Below, in pieces: positions 13,509 to 22,631 of a DNA stretch of 64,000 nucleotides. The notes beneath the pieces are model-generated. The model was not told the origin of the DNA. It did not search any database and was given only the letters and a program-made list of their open reading frames with translations. The translations under genes were made by a program, and so were the position numbers. Within the stretch, counting starts at the first letter, position 1. Each line of letters begins with the position of its first letter. The stretch is from Kingella potus. GTDB taxonomy: Bacteria; Pseudomonadota; Gammaproteobacteria; Burkholderiales; Neisseriaceae. The DNA is taken from NCBI RefSeq assembly GCF_900451175.1, contig NZ_UGJJ01000003.1, forward strand, positions 1-64,000, in the 5' to 3' direction.

Positions 13509-13719
13509 AGAACTCTTCACCACCCTGCGCGGCCTCAAAGACGGCAGCGTCAACATCGAAACCGCCCACGCCGTCAGCAAAATCAGCAGCAACATCATCA
13601 GCACAGTCGTAGTCGAAATCCAGGCCGCCCAAACCGTCGGCGCAGACAAAATCAGCTCCATCAACGGACTGGATGCCCGACAGATACGCGGCGGCGTGGT
13701 TCACAAACTGAAAGGATAA
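13474..13719 (+). CDS. Phage protein of unknown function (81 aa)
   Basis: 81 aa, overlapping the previous gene by 35 nt. It is helical (REELFTTLRGLKDGSVNIET; AVSKISSNIISTVVVEIQAA). This resembles the short phage proteins annotated only as hypothetical beside recombination genes. It lies within the continuous rightward operon. Confidence 0.65.
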   Translation: MQNQSVTSQLREELFTTLRGLKDGSVNIETAHAVSKISSNIISTVVVEIQAAQTVGADKISSINGLDARQIRGGVVHKLKG

Positions 13720-13722
13720 AAC

Positions 13723-14082
13723 ATGACCCGCCAATACCGATTCGGCGACCGCGTACGCCACCCGCAACACGGCGAAGGCTTTGTTACCGCCGTCTACCCC
13801 GACGAAACCGAAGTCTGCTTTGAAGTCTACTTCGCCAACGACACCCTCGGCACATACACCGCAGCCGAACTGCACCCCGTCCCCCATCCCGACACCGAGA
13901 GGCTGAATTGGCTGACAAAAAACGACAGCGCCCTAACCGAAAGACTCTGCGACGAAGACGGCAGCCGCCTCGACACCCCGTTTGCCGTCATCCAAAAGCA
14001 GCAGGAACACTTTGAAGTATTGGCCGCAGCGGCAGACATCCGCCAAGCCATCGACACCGCTATGCGCCAAAAGGCCGTCTGA
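13723..14082 (+). CDS. Phage protein of unknown function (119 aa)
   Basis: 119 aa, starting 3 nt after the previous stop. The first 50 residues (FGDRVRHPQHGEGFVTAVYP, CFEVYFANDTLGTYTAAEL) form a small beta-barrel-like segment of the kind seen in CarD/PcrA-C-terminal or UvrD-linked Tudor-like domains. The rest is helical. The last codons fall in a DUS (AGGCCGTCTGAAA), giving the ending KAV. DNA or RNA polymerase binding is possible, not shown. Confidence 0.65.
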   Translation: MTRQYRFGDRVRHPQHGEGFVTAVYPDETEVCFEVYFANDTLGTYTAAELHPVPHPDTERLNWLTKNDSALTERLCDEDGSRLDTPFAVIQKQQEHFEVLAAAADIRQAIDTAMRQKAV

Positions 14083-14098
14083 AACGAAAGGAATCAAC

Positions 14099-14275
14099 AT
14101 GACACCCGAACAAACCGAGCAAGAACGCACCGCATTTGAGCGCGTTTTCAACATGGAAGACTACCCACTGATTGACCTGTCAATGGATGGAGAAGACTAC
14201 GTTTCATCCTTTACCCGCGCCCTGTTTAGAGGCTGGCTCGCCCGCGCCGAACAGAGCACAGGAGACAGCGCATGA
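14099..14275 (+). CDS. Small acidic phage protein (58 aa)
   Basis: 58 aa from ATG 14099 after CGAAAGGAATCAAC, chosen over longer upstream frames because of this site. Acidic (MTPEQTEQERTAFERVFNME) with a Trp-containing end (FRGWLARAEQ). No domain recognised. Its stop overlaps the next ATG. Confidence 0.55.
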   Translation: MTPEQTEQERTAFERVFNMEDYPLIDLSMDGEDYVSSFTRALFRGWLARAEQSTGDSA

Positions 14276-14490
14276 ACCCCATCCGCCAACGCGAAGAAGT
14301 CCGCCAAATGCGCGAACAAGCCGAACGCAGCGCAGAGCTTGCCGAGCGCATCCTAGAAAACGCCCTGCGCCAAAAAGCCGCAGCCGCAGCCTGCGAACAA
14401 AAAGCCCTGCGCTGCCTAATCATCAACACCGCCCTAGCCGCCCTGGTTATCGGCCTGTGGCTGGGCATGGCAATAGGAGATTTGACATGA
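14272..14490 (+). CDS. Small membrane protein, coiled coil plus one membrane helix (72 aa)
   Basis: 72 aa, coupled by ATGA to genes on both sides. A charged helix (REEVRQMREQAERSAELAER) leads into one hydrophobic segment near the C-terminus (LIINTALAALVIGLWLGMAI). This is a common build for small phage envelope proteins. Role unknown. Confidence 0.6.
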   Translation: MNPIRQREEVRQMREQAERSAELAERILENALRQKAAAAACEQKALRCLIINTALAALVIGLWLGMAIGDLT

Positions 14491-14678
14491 TCGAGCACCT
14501 AAATGCAGAACAGACGGCCGAACTACTCGGCATTGCCAAAAGCACCTTCTTGCGCAAATACGCCGTCCGTCCCGACTTCCCCGACCGCATCCGCATTTCG
14601 CGAAAAATCATGTTTTGGAAACGTGATGAAGTTGAAGCATGGCGCAACCGCCACCGAGAACAACGCCCAAAAATATGA
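14487..14678 (+). CDS. AlpA/excisionase-like DNA-binding protein
   Basis: 63 aa from ATG 14487 (ATGA overlap). LNAEQTAELLGIAKSTFLRK is the helix-turn-helix and FPDRIRISRKIMFWKRDEVE the wing of the AlpA/MerR-like excisionase family. These proteins bend attachment-site DNA or activate integrase genes. It is the last phage gene before tRNA-Thr. No integrase is found beside it, which is unusual. A terminator-like hairpin follows at 14683-14704. Confidence 0.75.
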   Translation: MIEHLNAEQTAELLGIAKSTFLRKYAVRPDFPDRIRISRKIMFWKRDEVEAWRNRHREQRPKI

Positions 14679-14682
14679 AAAC

Positions 14683-14704
14683 AGCCGCCTATATTTAGGC
14701 GGCT
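14683..14704 (+). terminator. Hairpin closing the rightward prophage operon
   Basis: AGCCGCCTA and TAGGCGGCT form a 9-bp stem with a TATT loop. The following T run is weak, so termination may be partly factor-dependent. Confidence 0.6.
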
Positions 14705-14770
14705 GCTTATTCGACATTGCACCAGCTTTGCACCATATAACTGATAACTTACTGAATACAAATAAATACT

Positions 14771-14846
14771 TGGTGCCGGCGGCAGGATTCGAACTCGCGA
14801 CCCCCTGATTACAAGTCAGGTGCTCTACCAACTGAGCTACACCGGC
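14771..14846 (-). tRNA. tRNA-Thr (anticodon TGT)
   Basis: Reading leftward from 14846, GCCGGTG starts the acceptor stem, GCTCAGTTGGTAGAGC is the D arm, CTGACTTGTAATCAG carries anticodon TGT, GTTCGAAT is in the T arm, and the gene ends in encoded CCA (76 nt). All stems pair. It reads ACA threonine codons. The tRNA stands immediately next to the right edge of the prophage and is a candidate attachment gene. Confidence 0.95.
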
Positions 14847-15442
14847 TGAAAGAAGCGTGCATTATGCTTCCTTTTTCCCATAGCTGCAAGCGGTTTTGAT
14901 AGAAAATCTATCAAGAATGCTTCATTTTGCTGTTTTTCCTAACCAAATATCTCAAAACTGTCCGACATCCGATTCCTGTTGCTCCGCATCGCAGGCATCG
15001 GCCGACACGGCTTACGGTTTCCGCCGCGCTTTGCCCGTTCCGGCAAGCCGGAAAAACGTATTCTCCGATTGTATTTTCAGACGGCCTCCCAGATTCCGGC
15101 AGACAGCCGGACGGCAAACCCGCAATAAAACAAGGCTTCGCGCAGTTGCCCACAAAAGCTGTGGATAAGTTTGTGGATTTTTTGTGGGCGGCCGCATATT
15201 TTGCCATACATTCGCGGTCTGTTTTACTTTGATGAAAAAACAGGCAATTATATAAATTCATAAAAATCAAATTGTTAAATAATCACATATCTTGTCAAGA
15301 GGCAGATTGGGAATTTCCGTACGGCACGCGGGCATTTTGCCCTACGTGTGGATAAAAGGATATTTTTCCTTCCGTTTGCGCTTGACAAAACAGCGCAAGA
15401 GCGTAAAACCCCAAGCCGATTGGACTTTACGGACTCCCACTG
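14847..15442. other. Intergenic stretch, no gene seen
   Basis: 596 bp between tRNA-Thr and earP without a convincing reading frame. It holds one DUS (TTTTCAGACGGCCTCC, near 15075), an AT-rich core (about 15225-15300) and DnaA-box-like sequences listed separately. No integrase remnant is recognisable by eye. Confidence 0.6.
15160..15355. promoter_or_regulatory. DnaA-box-like sites around an AT-rich core
   Basis: TGTGGATAA, the inverse of the consensus TTATCCACA, occurs exactly at 15160-15168 and 15347-15355, with a weaker TGTGGATTT at 15172-15180. The intervening 15225-15300 is strongly AT-rich. This could be a DnaA titration or regulatory site, or an origin-like region. dnaA, dnaN or gidA are not nearby. 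Confidence 0.4.
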
Positions 15443-16579
15443 ATGCCCCCCCGCCCCTCCTGCCATATTTTCTGCACGGTGATCGACAATTTCGGCGACA
15501 TCGGCATCAGCTGGCGTTTGGCACGTATTCTGCAAAACGAATGCGGCTGGAACATTACTTTATGGCTGGACGACGAAGCGGCTCTGCGCTCCCTCTGCCC
15601 CGATCTGCCCGCCCTGCCCTGCCGTTACCGTGGCACGGATTTGCGGCTGTGGCACGAAGGGGAAGAAACAGCGCAATGGAACGAAACCGCCGACATTGTG
15701 ATCGAAACTTTCGGCTGCAATCTGCCCGAATCCGTCAAAAAAAGCATAGGAAAACAGAAAGCATTATGGCTGAACTGGGAATACCTCAGCGCAGAGGAAT
15801 GGGCGGCAGCCATGCACGGCAAGCCCTCGCCGCAGGCCGACGGCACGGAAAAATTCTTCTGGCTGATGGGTTTCGACGAACGCAGCGGCGGACTTTTACG
15901 CGAAAAAAATTATGAAGCACTCTGCCGCTGCGAACCGCAGCTTTTCCGACGGCAGCTCGGTTTGGCGGAAAAAACCGCGCCCGAATGGCTGCTGTTCGGC
16001 TACCGCAGCGAAATATGGGTAGACTGGCTGTACACATGGCAGGCGGCGGGCGAGCCGATGACCCTGCTTCTGGCCGGCGGACAGGTTACCGACAGCCTGA
16101 AACAGTCCGGCATCATTCCGCAACACAGCCTCAAATGCGACGGCGATGTTTTTCAGACGGCCTGTATCAGACTCGTCCGCCTGCCTTTCGTGCCGCAACA
16201 CGATTTCGACCGCCTGCTGCATCTTTCAGACGGCCTCATCGTACGCGGCGAAGACAGCTTCGTGCGTGCCCAGTTTGCCGGCAAACCGTTTTTCTGGCAC
16301 ATCTACCCGCAGGACGAAATGGCGCATTTGGCCAAACTGGCGGCATTCTGGCAGCAGGTTTATCCGCTTTTCCCACCCGAAGCCGCCGCCGCCCACCGCG
16401 CATTGTCGGAAGAAATCAACGGCAAAGACCGTTTACCGGATGAAAAACGGCTGGCATACTGGCTTGCGTTGGGCAACCGCCTGCCCGCATGGAGCCGCGC
16501 CGCACAAATCTGGCAGCAGAAACTCTTTTCGCAGGAAACGGCGGCGGAAAAACTGGCAAACTTCGTCAAACACCGCTAG
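15443..16579 (+). CDS. earP: EF-P arginine rhamnosyltransferase EarP
   Basis: 378 aa. EarP transfers rhamnose from dTDP-rhamnose to an arginine of elongation factor P, which is needed to rescue ribosomes at polyproline stretches. The N-terminus [20 protein letters not shown] is the family signature with the catalytic Asp region, and [20 protein letters not shown] plus [20 protein letters not shown] forms the nucleotide-sugar site. Length is normal. It is followed 43 nt later by efp, the substrate gene, a pairing typical of beta-proteobacteria with EarP. Confidence 0.95.
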   Translation: MPPRPSCHIFCTVIDNFGDIGISWRLARILQNECGWNITLWLDDEAALRSLCPDLPALPCRYRGTDLRLWHEGEETAQWNETADIVIETFGCNLPESVKKSIGKQKALWLNWEYLSAEEWAAAMHGKPSPQADGTEKFFWLMGFDERSGGLLREKNYEALCRCEPQLFRRQLGLAEKTAPEWLLFGYRSEIWVDWLYTWQAAGEPMTLLLAGGQVTDSLKQSGIIPQHSLKCDGDVFQTACIRLVRLPFVPQHDFDRLLHLSDGLIVRGEDSFVRAQFAGKPFFWHIYPQDEMAHLAKLAAFWQQVYPLFPPEAAAAHRALSEEINGKDRLPDEKRLAYWLALGNRLPAWSRAAQIWQQKLFSQETAAEKLANFVKHR

Positions 16580-16622
16580 AATGCCGCGCTTTTATTTTCT
16601 AATTCACAGATTGGACAACAAC

Positions 16623-17183
16623 ATGAAAACCGCACAAGAACTGCGCGCAGGCAACGTATTTATGGTCGGCAACGATCCGATGGTGGTACAGAAAACCGAA
16701 TACATCAAAGGCGGCCGCTCTTCGGCCAAAGTCAGCATGAAGCTGAAAAACCTGCTTACCGGCGCGGCTACCGAAACCATTTACAAGGCCGACGACAAAT
16801 TCGACGTGGTGGTCTTGGCGCGAAAAAACTGTACATACAGCTATTTTGCCGACCCGATGTATGTGTTTATGGACGACGAATTCAACCAATACGAAATCGA
16901 AGCCGAAAACATCGGCGATTCGCTCAAATTCATCGTTGACGGCATGGAAGACGTGTGCGAAGTAACTTTCTACGAAGGCAACCCGATTTCGGTAGAGCTG
17001 CCCACCATCATCGTGCGCGAAGTCGAATATACCGAGCCTGCGGTAAAAGGCGATACCTCGGGCAAAGTAATGAAAACCGCGCGCCTGGTTGGCGGTACCG
17101 AAATCCAAGTCATGTCCTACATCGAAAACGGCGACAAAGTCGAAATCGACACCCGCACCGGCGAATTCCGCAAACGTGCCTGA
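16623..17183 (+). CDS. efp: Elongation factor P
   Basis: 186 aa from ATG 16623; longer upstream frames run through earP and are not real starts. The N-terminal KOW-like domain ends in [20 protein letters not shown]. The modified position is arginine 32 (GGR), not lysine, matching rhamnosylation by the adjacent EarP. Two OB domains follow, including the C-terminal [23 protein letters not shown] binds between P and E sites and relieves polyproline stalling. Confidence 0.97.
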   Translation: MKTAQELRAGNVFMVGNDPMVVQKTEYIKGGRSSAKVSMKLKNLLTGAATETIYKADDKFDVVVLARKNCTYSYFADPMYVFMDDEFNQYEIEAENIGDSLKFIVDGMEDVCEVTFYEGNPISVELPTIIVREVEYTEPAVKGDTSGKVMKTARLVGGTEIQVMSYIENGDKVEIDTRTGEFRKRA

Positions 17184-17206
17184 ATCACTTGCGAAAAAGA
17201 TCAAAC

Positions 17207-17235
17207 AGGCCGTCTGAAAATTTTTCAGACGGCCT
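17207..17235 (+). terminator. DUS inverted repeat, likely terminator after efp
   Basis: AGGCCGTCTGAA (17207-17218) faces TTCAGACGGCCT (17224-17235) across a 5-nt AT-rich loop, then TTTTCC. Paired uptake sequences in Neisseria commonly serve as transcription terminators. Confidence 0.85.
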
Positions 17236-17365
17236 TTTCCTTACACTTCGCCGGCATCCTCTCCCTCCGCTTTATCCCGCCTGATTATCGGTTTTCAGAC
17301 GGCCTGTGTTAAAATGCGCGGTTATTGCCTTTGAAAAACCTACAAGGTTCAGGAATTTTCTTACC

Positions 17366-20134
17366 ATGCTCACTCAATTAGCCAAAAAAGTCTTCGGCAG
17401 CCGCAATGACCGCCTGCTGAAACAGTATCGGAAAACCGTTGCGAAAATCAACGCGCTGGAAACGCAGATGCAGGAATTGGACGATGCCGCCTTGCAGGCG
17501 AAAACGGCCGAATTCAAGCAGCGTATCGCCGAAGGTGCGGATCTGGACAGCATCCTGCCCGAAGCGTTCGCCGTCTGCCGCGAGGCTTCGCGCCGCGTGC
17601 TGGGTATGCGCCATTTCGATGTACAGCTGATCGGCGGCATGGTGCTGCACTACGGGAAAATCGCCGAAATGCGTACGGGTGAAGGTAAAACGCTGGTGGC
17701 AACGCTGCCGGTCTACCTGAACGCACTCTCCGGCAAAGGCGTACACGTGGTAACCGTCAACGACTATCTGGCACAGCGCGATGCCGCCACTATGGAGCCG
17801 CTGTACAATTTCCTCGGCCTGCAAGTGGGCGTGATCATCAGCGATTTGGATCCCTACCAGCGGCAGAATGCCTATGCTGCAGACATTACCTACGGCACAA
17901 ACAACGAATTCGGTTTCGACTACCTGCGCGACAATATGGTTACCTCGCAGGAGCAGAAAGTACAGCGCGATCTCAACTTCGCCGTAGTGGACGAAGTGGA
18001 CTCCATCCTGATTGACGAAGCACGTACGCCGCTGATTATTTCGGGACAGGCCGACGACAACGTCAGCCTGTACCAAATCATGAACCAGGTTCCCGCACAG
18101 CTCTTCCGCCAGGAAAGCGAAGAAGGCGAAGGCGATTACTGGGTGGACGAAAAAAACCACAGCGTGATTTTGAGCGAAGCCGGACACGAACACGCAGAAG
18201 CCGTGTTGAACCGCATGGGTCTTTTGGAAGAAGGCGATTCGCTCTATTCCGTGTCCAATATCGCCCTGATGCACCACCTGATGGCCTCGCTGCGGGCGTA
18301 CTCCCTGTTTCACAAAGACCAGCACTATGTGATTCAGGACGGCGAAATCGTAATCGTCGACGAATTTACCGGCCGCCTGATGTCCGGCCGCCGCTGGTCC
18401 GACGGCCTGCATCAGGCGGTGGAGGCCAAAGAAGGCGTGGAAATCAAACGCGAAAACCAAACACTGGCCTCCATTACCTTCCAAAACTACTTCCGCCTGT
18501 ATACCAAACTATCAGGCATGACCGGCACCGCCGATACCGAAGCATTCGAGTTCCAAAGCATCTACAACTTGGAAACCGTCATCATCCCCACCAACCGCCC
18601 CGTCCAACGCAAAGACTACAACGACCAGATTTTCCGTTCGTCGGAAGAAAAATACGAAGCCGTCGTCAAAGACATCATCGAATGTTACAAACGCGGCCAG
18701 CCGGTGCTGGTCGGCACCACCAGCATCGAAAACTCCGAACTGGTTTCCACCCTGCTCGACCGCGAAGGCATCCCGCACAACGTACTGAATGCCAAAGAAC
18801 ACCAGCGCGAAGCCCTGATTGTGGCGCAGGCCGGCAAAATCGGCGCGATTACCGTCGCCACCAATATGGCCGGACGCGGTACCGACATCGTCCTCGGCGG
18901 CAACGTCAAACACCAGTCCGAAGCCGTCCTTGCCGACGAAAGCCTCAGCGAAGGAGAAAAAGCCGCCCGCATCGCCAAGCTGGAAAACGGCTGGCAGGAA
19001 GAACACGACAAAGTTATGGAAGCCGGCGGCCTGCACATCATCGGTACCGAACGCCACGAAAGCCGCCGCATCGACAACCAGCTCCGGGGACGCGCAGGCC
19101 GCCAGGGCGACCCAGGTTCCAGCCGTTTCTATCTTTCCTTTGAAGACCCGCTGCTGCGCCTTTTCGCTCTGGACCGCGCCGCCGCCATCCTCAACCGCCT
19201 TGCACCCGAACGCGGCGTGGCCATCGAAGCCGGTATGCTTACCCGCCAAATCGAAGGAGCGCAACGCAAAGTCGAAGGCCGCAACTTCGATATGCGCAAA
19301 CAGGTTTTGGAATACGACGACGTAGCCAACGACCAGCGCAAAGTTATCTATTTCCAACGCAACGACATCCTGTCTTCGCAAGAAATCTCCGCAATGGCCC
19401 AAGAGTTTCTCGAAGAAACCATCGCCTCGGTAGTGGATACGCATATGCCGCCCGAAAGCATGGAAGAACAATGGGATCTGCCCACGCTCGAAGCACGGCT
19501 TGCCGCCGATTTCCGCATCCGTGCCGACATCCGCGGCTGGCTCAAAGACGACAACACCCTCGACAACCAAGACGTGAAAGAACGCCTGATTGCGCAGGCC
19601 TCGCAGGAATACGCCGGCAAAACCGAACTTGTCGGCCGCGAAGAAATGCAGGGTTTCGAGCGCAACGTCATGCTGCAGGTAATCGACGGTCAATGGCGCG
19701 ACCACCTCGCCGCGATGGACTACCTGCGCCAGGGCATCCATCTGCGCGGTTATGCCCAGAAAAACCCCAAGCAGGAATACAAGCGCGAAGCCTTTGAAAT
19801 GTTCCAAAACCTGTGGAACGGCATCAAATACCAAATCGCCTCCTTCCTCAGCTCCGTCCAAATCCAAATGGACGAAAATATTGCCGAAGAAAGCGAACCC
19901 GCCGAACTCTCCGATCTGCACGCCCATGCCGTCCACGCCGACGCGCCCGATATGGAAGAAATCCTGTCGCAGTCGCGCACCGATTTGGTGGCCGGAGCCT
20001 TCGATCCGAACGCAGATCAGGAAGACTACTCGCCCGAAGCACTCGCCGGACGCGGCATCGTCGTCCACCGCAACGAACCCTGCCCCTGCGGCAGCGGCCT
20101 GAAATACAAACAGTGCCACGGCAAACTTGCCTGA
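17366..20134 (+). CDS. secA: Preprotein translocase ATPase SecA
   Basis: 922 aa from ATG 17366 ([16 protein letters not shown]), the conserved SecA start; an upstream in-frame start at 17306 would add an unrelated leader. Walker A is [14 protein letters not shown], the DEAD-like box is [18 protein letters not shown], and motif [14 protein letters not shown] and the arginine finger region [10 protein letters not shown] are present. The C-terminus ends in the zinc-binding, SecB-contacting [14 protein letters not shown]. SecA drives Sec-dependent export at the inner membrane. No defect seen. Confidence 0.98.
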   Translation: MLTQLAKKVFGSRNDRLLKQYRKTVAKINALETQMQELDDAALQAKTAEFKQRIAEGADLDSILPEAFAVCREASRRVLGMRHFDVQLIGGMVLHYGKIAEMRTGEGKTLVATLPVYLNALSGKGVHVVTVNDYLAQRDAATMEPLYNFLGLQVGVIISDLDPYQRQNAYAADITYGTNNEFGFDYLRDNMVTSQEQKVQRDLNFAVVDEVDSILIDEARTPLIISGQADDNVSLYQIMNQVPAQLFRQESEEGEGDYWVDEKNHSVILSEAGHEHAEAVLNRMGLLEEGDSLYSVSNIALMHHLMASLRAYSLFHKDQHYVIQDGEIVIVDEFTGRLMSGRRWSDGLHQAVEAKEGVEIKRENQTLASITFQNYFRLYTKLSGMTGTADTEAFEFQSIYNLETVIIPTNRPVQRKDYNDQIFRSSEEKYEAVVKDIIECYKRGQPVLVGTTSIENSELVSTLLDREGIPHNVLNAKEHQREALIVAQAGKIGAITVATNMAGRGTDIVLGGNVKHQSEAVLADESLSEGEKAARIAKLENGWQEEHDKVMEAGGLHIIGTERHESRRIDNQLRGRAGRQGDPGSSRFYLSFEDPLLRLFALDRAAAILNRLAPERGVAIEAGMLTRQIEGAQRKVEGRNFDMRKQVLEYDDVANDQRKVIYFQRNDILSSQEISAMAQEFLEETIASVVDTHMPPESMEEQWDLPTLEARLAADFRIRADIRGWLKDDNTLDNQDVKERLIAQASQEYAGKTELVGREEMQGFERNVMLQVIDGQWRDHLAAMDYLRQGIHLRGYAQKNPKQEYKREAFEMFQNLWNGIKYQIASFLSSVQIQMDENIAEESEPAELSDLHAHAVHADAPDMEEILSQSRTDLVAGAFDPNADQEDYSPEALAGRGIVVHRNEPCPCGSGLKYKQCHGKLA

Positions 20135-20301
20135 CCCGTTTCACGCCGTAAACCGCGCCTTTTGACAGAACGCCCGTTCGCCGCCGAAGGCGCGGTTTTT
20201 TACCGCCGCAGCTTCCCCCGCTGTGTTAGAGTTGCTTTCCCCGTCTCCTTACAGGCCGTCTGAAAACCCTTTCCCGGCGGCCGATTGCACAAGGAAAAAA
20301 T

Positions 20302-22188
20302 ATGCCTGCCGGAAAACCCAAACTTACTGCTGCCGCCTGCGCCCTGATCCTGCTGTCCGTCCCCGTGCTGCACGCTGCGGGCAAAATCAAACAGCCTGTC
20401 GCCAAAGTCGCCCGCGTCGGCCATATCCGTATGGACGAAGCCGAAACCGCCCGCCGCGAAGCCGTCGTCCGCCATACCAACGACACCTTTACCCTGTTCA
20501 GCGCGGAACTTGCCCTGCAAAAAGGCGATCCCGGCACGGCATTGGGCACCTACATCGCCATGCTCGAACGCACCCGCGATCCCGAAGTGGCCGAACGCGC
20601 CATCGACATGGCCGTCGGCCTCGGTGCCTACCAATATGCCGAACAGGTTTACCAAAGCTGGCTCAAAATCGAACCCGCCCCCGGCCCCGCGCTGCAACGC
20701 ATTACCTGGATGCGCGACATGGTGCGCGGCAACTATGCCAACGCCCGCGACGGCTTTGATGCCGCCCTCGCAGGTGCAGACGAGAGCCAGCGCAGCCGCA
20801 TCTTCCTCCTCGTTGCCCAAATCGCCGCGCAAAACCCCGAAGTGGCGAAAATCATGGAAGACACCGTCCACAAACACGCCGCCGCCCATCAGGACAAACC
20901 CGATGCCGTCATCGCCGACGCCATCCTCAGCGCACTCAACGACAAACCCGATGCCGCCGTACGCGCCCTGCAACGCCTTGCGCAACTGGACAGCGAAATC
21001 CTGCCGCCCACCTACATCACCATGCGCCTCATCGGCCAGCGCAAGCCGGACACCATCAACCGCTTCTTCGCCGAAACCGACACCGAAAAGCTCTCCCCCG
21101 TCTGGCAGGAGCTGCAAATCGAAGCCCTGATTTACGCCGGCAAAAAAGAAGAGGCCGGCCGCCTGCTGCAACACCTGATCGACAAACGCCCCAGCGCCGA
21201 CCTCTACATCCAGGCCGCCCTGCTTTCCTCCAACCGTAAAGCCCCCCTCGAAGAAACCGTAGGCTACCTGACCAAAGCCTACCAAACCGGCACACAGGAG
21301 CAGCAGAGCCGCGCCGCCGTCATCGCCGTTTTGCGCAACGCCGACAACAAAAACTTCGCCGCCGCCCGCAAATGGGTGGCAAAAATCCACGCCGCCGACT
21401 ATGCCTTCGACAAAGCCGTCCTGACCGCCTCGCTCGATGCCGAAGAACACAAATGGCAGCAGGCAGCCGCCGAAGTGCGCCGCGCCCGCAAAATGACCGC
21501 CAAACAGGGACGCTTCTTCGACACCACCCACCTCGACCGCATCGAAACCCTCACCGCCGCACGCCTTCCCGCCCCGCAGCAGGCACTCGCCGCCCTTAAC
21601 CGCCTCTACGAACGCGCCGTACGGCAAAAAGCCGATGCCGAAACCCTCGCCACCATCCTTTACCAGCGCGCCCTCGTATACAGCGACCGCCTGCACCAGC
21701 CCGAAAAAGCCGTTGCCGACCTGCGCCGCTGCCTCGAACTCGTCCCCGGCAACCCCAACACCCAAAACGCCCTCGGCTACACCCTCATCACGCTGTCCAA
21801 GCCGCAAATCAACGAAGGCTTCGTCCTTATCAGCGCGGCCTTCGAGCAAATGCCCGAAGATCCCGCCGTCAACGACAGCATGGGCTGGGCCTACTTCCTC
21901 AAAGGCGATGCCGAAGCCGCCCTGCCCTACCTGCAATACGCCTTCAAAGAACAGCCCGAAGCAGAAGTTGCCGCCCACCTGGGCGAAGTCCTGTGGACGC
22001 TGGGCAGGAAAGACGAAGCCAGCGCAATCCTCAAACAAGGGCAAAGCATCGACAGCGGCCACCGTGTCCTGCAAAACACCCTGCACCGCCTCGGCCTGAC
22101 TCCGGCCAAACCCGCTGCCGAAACTGCCAAAGGCAAAGGCAAAGCCGAGCCTGTCCAGCAGGCCGCCAAGAAGAAAAAGGCCGTCTGA
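20302..22188 (+). CDS. Exported tetratricopeptide-repeat protein
   Basis: 628 aa. A Sec signal peptide (LTAAACALILLSVPVLHAAG) precedes helical TPR-like repeats through the chain, for example AELALQKGDPGTALGTYIAM, YQRALVYSDRLHQPEKAVAD and LGYTLITLSKPQINEGFVLI. The C-terminus is Lys/Ala-rich and its last codons (KKKKAV) overlap a DUS. This is a conserved neisserial periplasmic TPR protein of unknown precise role. It may scaffold envelope complexes. Confidence 0.8.
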   Translation: MPAGKPKLTAAACALILLSVPVLHAAGKIKQPVAKVARVGHIRMDEAETARREAVVRHTNDTFTLFSAELALQKGDPGTALGTYIAMLERTRDPEVAERAIDMAVGLGAYQYAEQVYQSWLKIEPAPGPALQRITWMRDMVRGNYANARDGFDAALAGADESQRSRIFLLVAQIAAQNPEVAKIMEDTVHKHAAAHQDKPDAVIADAILSALNDKPDAAVRALQRLAQLDSEILPPTYITMRLIGQRKPDTINRFFAETDTEKLSPVWQELQIEALIYAGKKEEAGRLLQHLIDKRPSADLYIQAALLSSNRKAPLEETVGYLTKAYQTGTQEQQSRAAVIAVLRNADNKNFAAARKWVAKIHAADYAFDKAVLTASLDAEEHKWQQAAAEVRRARKMTAKQGRFFDTTHLDRIETLTAARLPAPQQALAALNRLYERAVRQKADAETLATILYQRALVYSDRLHQPEKAVADLRRCLELVPGNPNTQNALGYTLITLSKPQINEGFVLISAAFEQMPEDPAVNDSMGWAYFLKGDAEAALPYLQYAFKEQPEAEVAAHLGEVLWTLGRKDEASAILKQGQSIDSGHRVLQNTLHRLGLTPAKPAAETAKGKGKAEPVQQAAKKKKAV

Positions 22189-22631
22189 AAGCGCAGCTTC
22201 AACAAAGTTAAAACGCGGTTCCGGCGCAGCCGCCATCCTGTAACCCCAAAATGTTTTTTCAGACGGCCTGTCCGCATTCACCATCACCTCCGAAGCCGAC
22301 TATGGGCATCCACCTTATCCCCCGCAAACGCAACGGCTGCCGTCTGTACGGTTTTCCGTATGGCAGCAGCCGTTTTGCCGCACGGGAAAATACGCCGCCC
22401 GAATACCGTTCCTGCCCTGCCCGCCGCCATCCCGCCCGGGCCGCAGGGCAAAAGCTGCGGCACAACGGCAGGCAGATTTCTTCCAAATACCCCATGCTGC
22501 CCCGCATCCCGCACCCGACCGCAGCAGGCTTCCCATCTGCGGCCGCAGTCCGCGCCGCCACCCGGCCTGCCGGCGGCACTTTCCGCCGCCGGAAACACGG
22601 CGGCCTGTCCGAATCGGAAGGCTGAGCCGCC
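22189..22631. other. Intergenic stretch, no supported gene
   Basis: 443 bp with overlapping open frames on both strands of about 124 codons each. Neither has a clear ribosome site or recognisable sequence, and both are typical GC-rich shadows. A DUS (TTTTTCAGACGGCCTG) lies near 22256. Confidence 0.5.

Larger units (their letters stand above)
1..14770. mobile_element. Prophage, early and regulatory part (left end outside window)
   Basis: Phage replication genes run leftward and a CI-like repressor, recombination genes and an excisionase-like gene run rightward from a divergent control region near 3.0 kb. Genes are short, tightly packed, often joined by ATGA overlaps and mostly lack DUS hairpins, unlike the flanking core. 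No structural, lysis or integrase gene is in view; these would have to lie left of the window. The right boundary is inferred from the last phage gene (14678) and tRNA-Thr (14771-14846). I did not find a duplicated attachment site because the other end is missing. Confidence 0.85.

Noticed and set aside
17306..17365. Extended SecA start at 17306
   Set aside because: It would add about 20 unrelated residues reading through intergenic DUS sequence; the ATG at 17366 gives the conserved SecA N-terminus.
18512..20119. Leftward 535-codon frame opposite secA
   Set aside because: Antisense of a perfectly conserved secA; composition (Phe/Val/Gly-rich) marks it as a shadow.
20200..22287. Leftward 695-codon frame opposite the TPR gene
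   Set aside because: It is Gly/Phe/Val-rich antisense of a high-GC coding sequence with no ribosome site or recognisable motif; the opposite strand has a signal peptide and TPR repeats.
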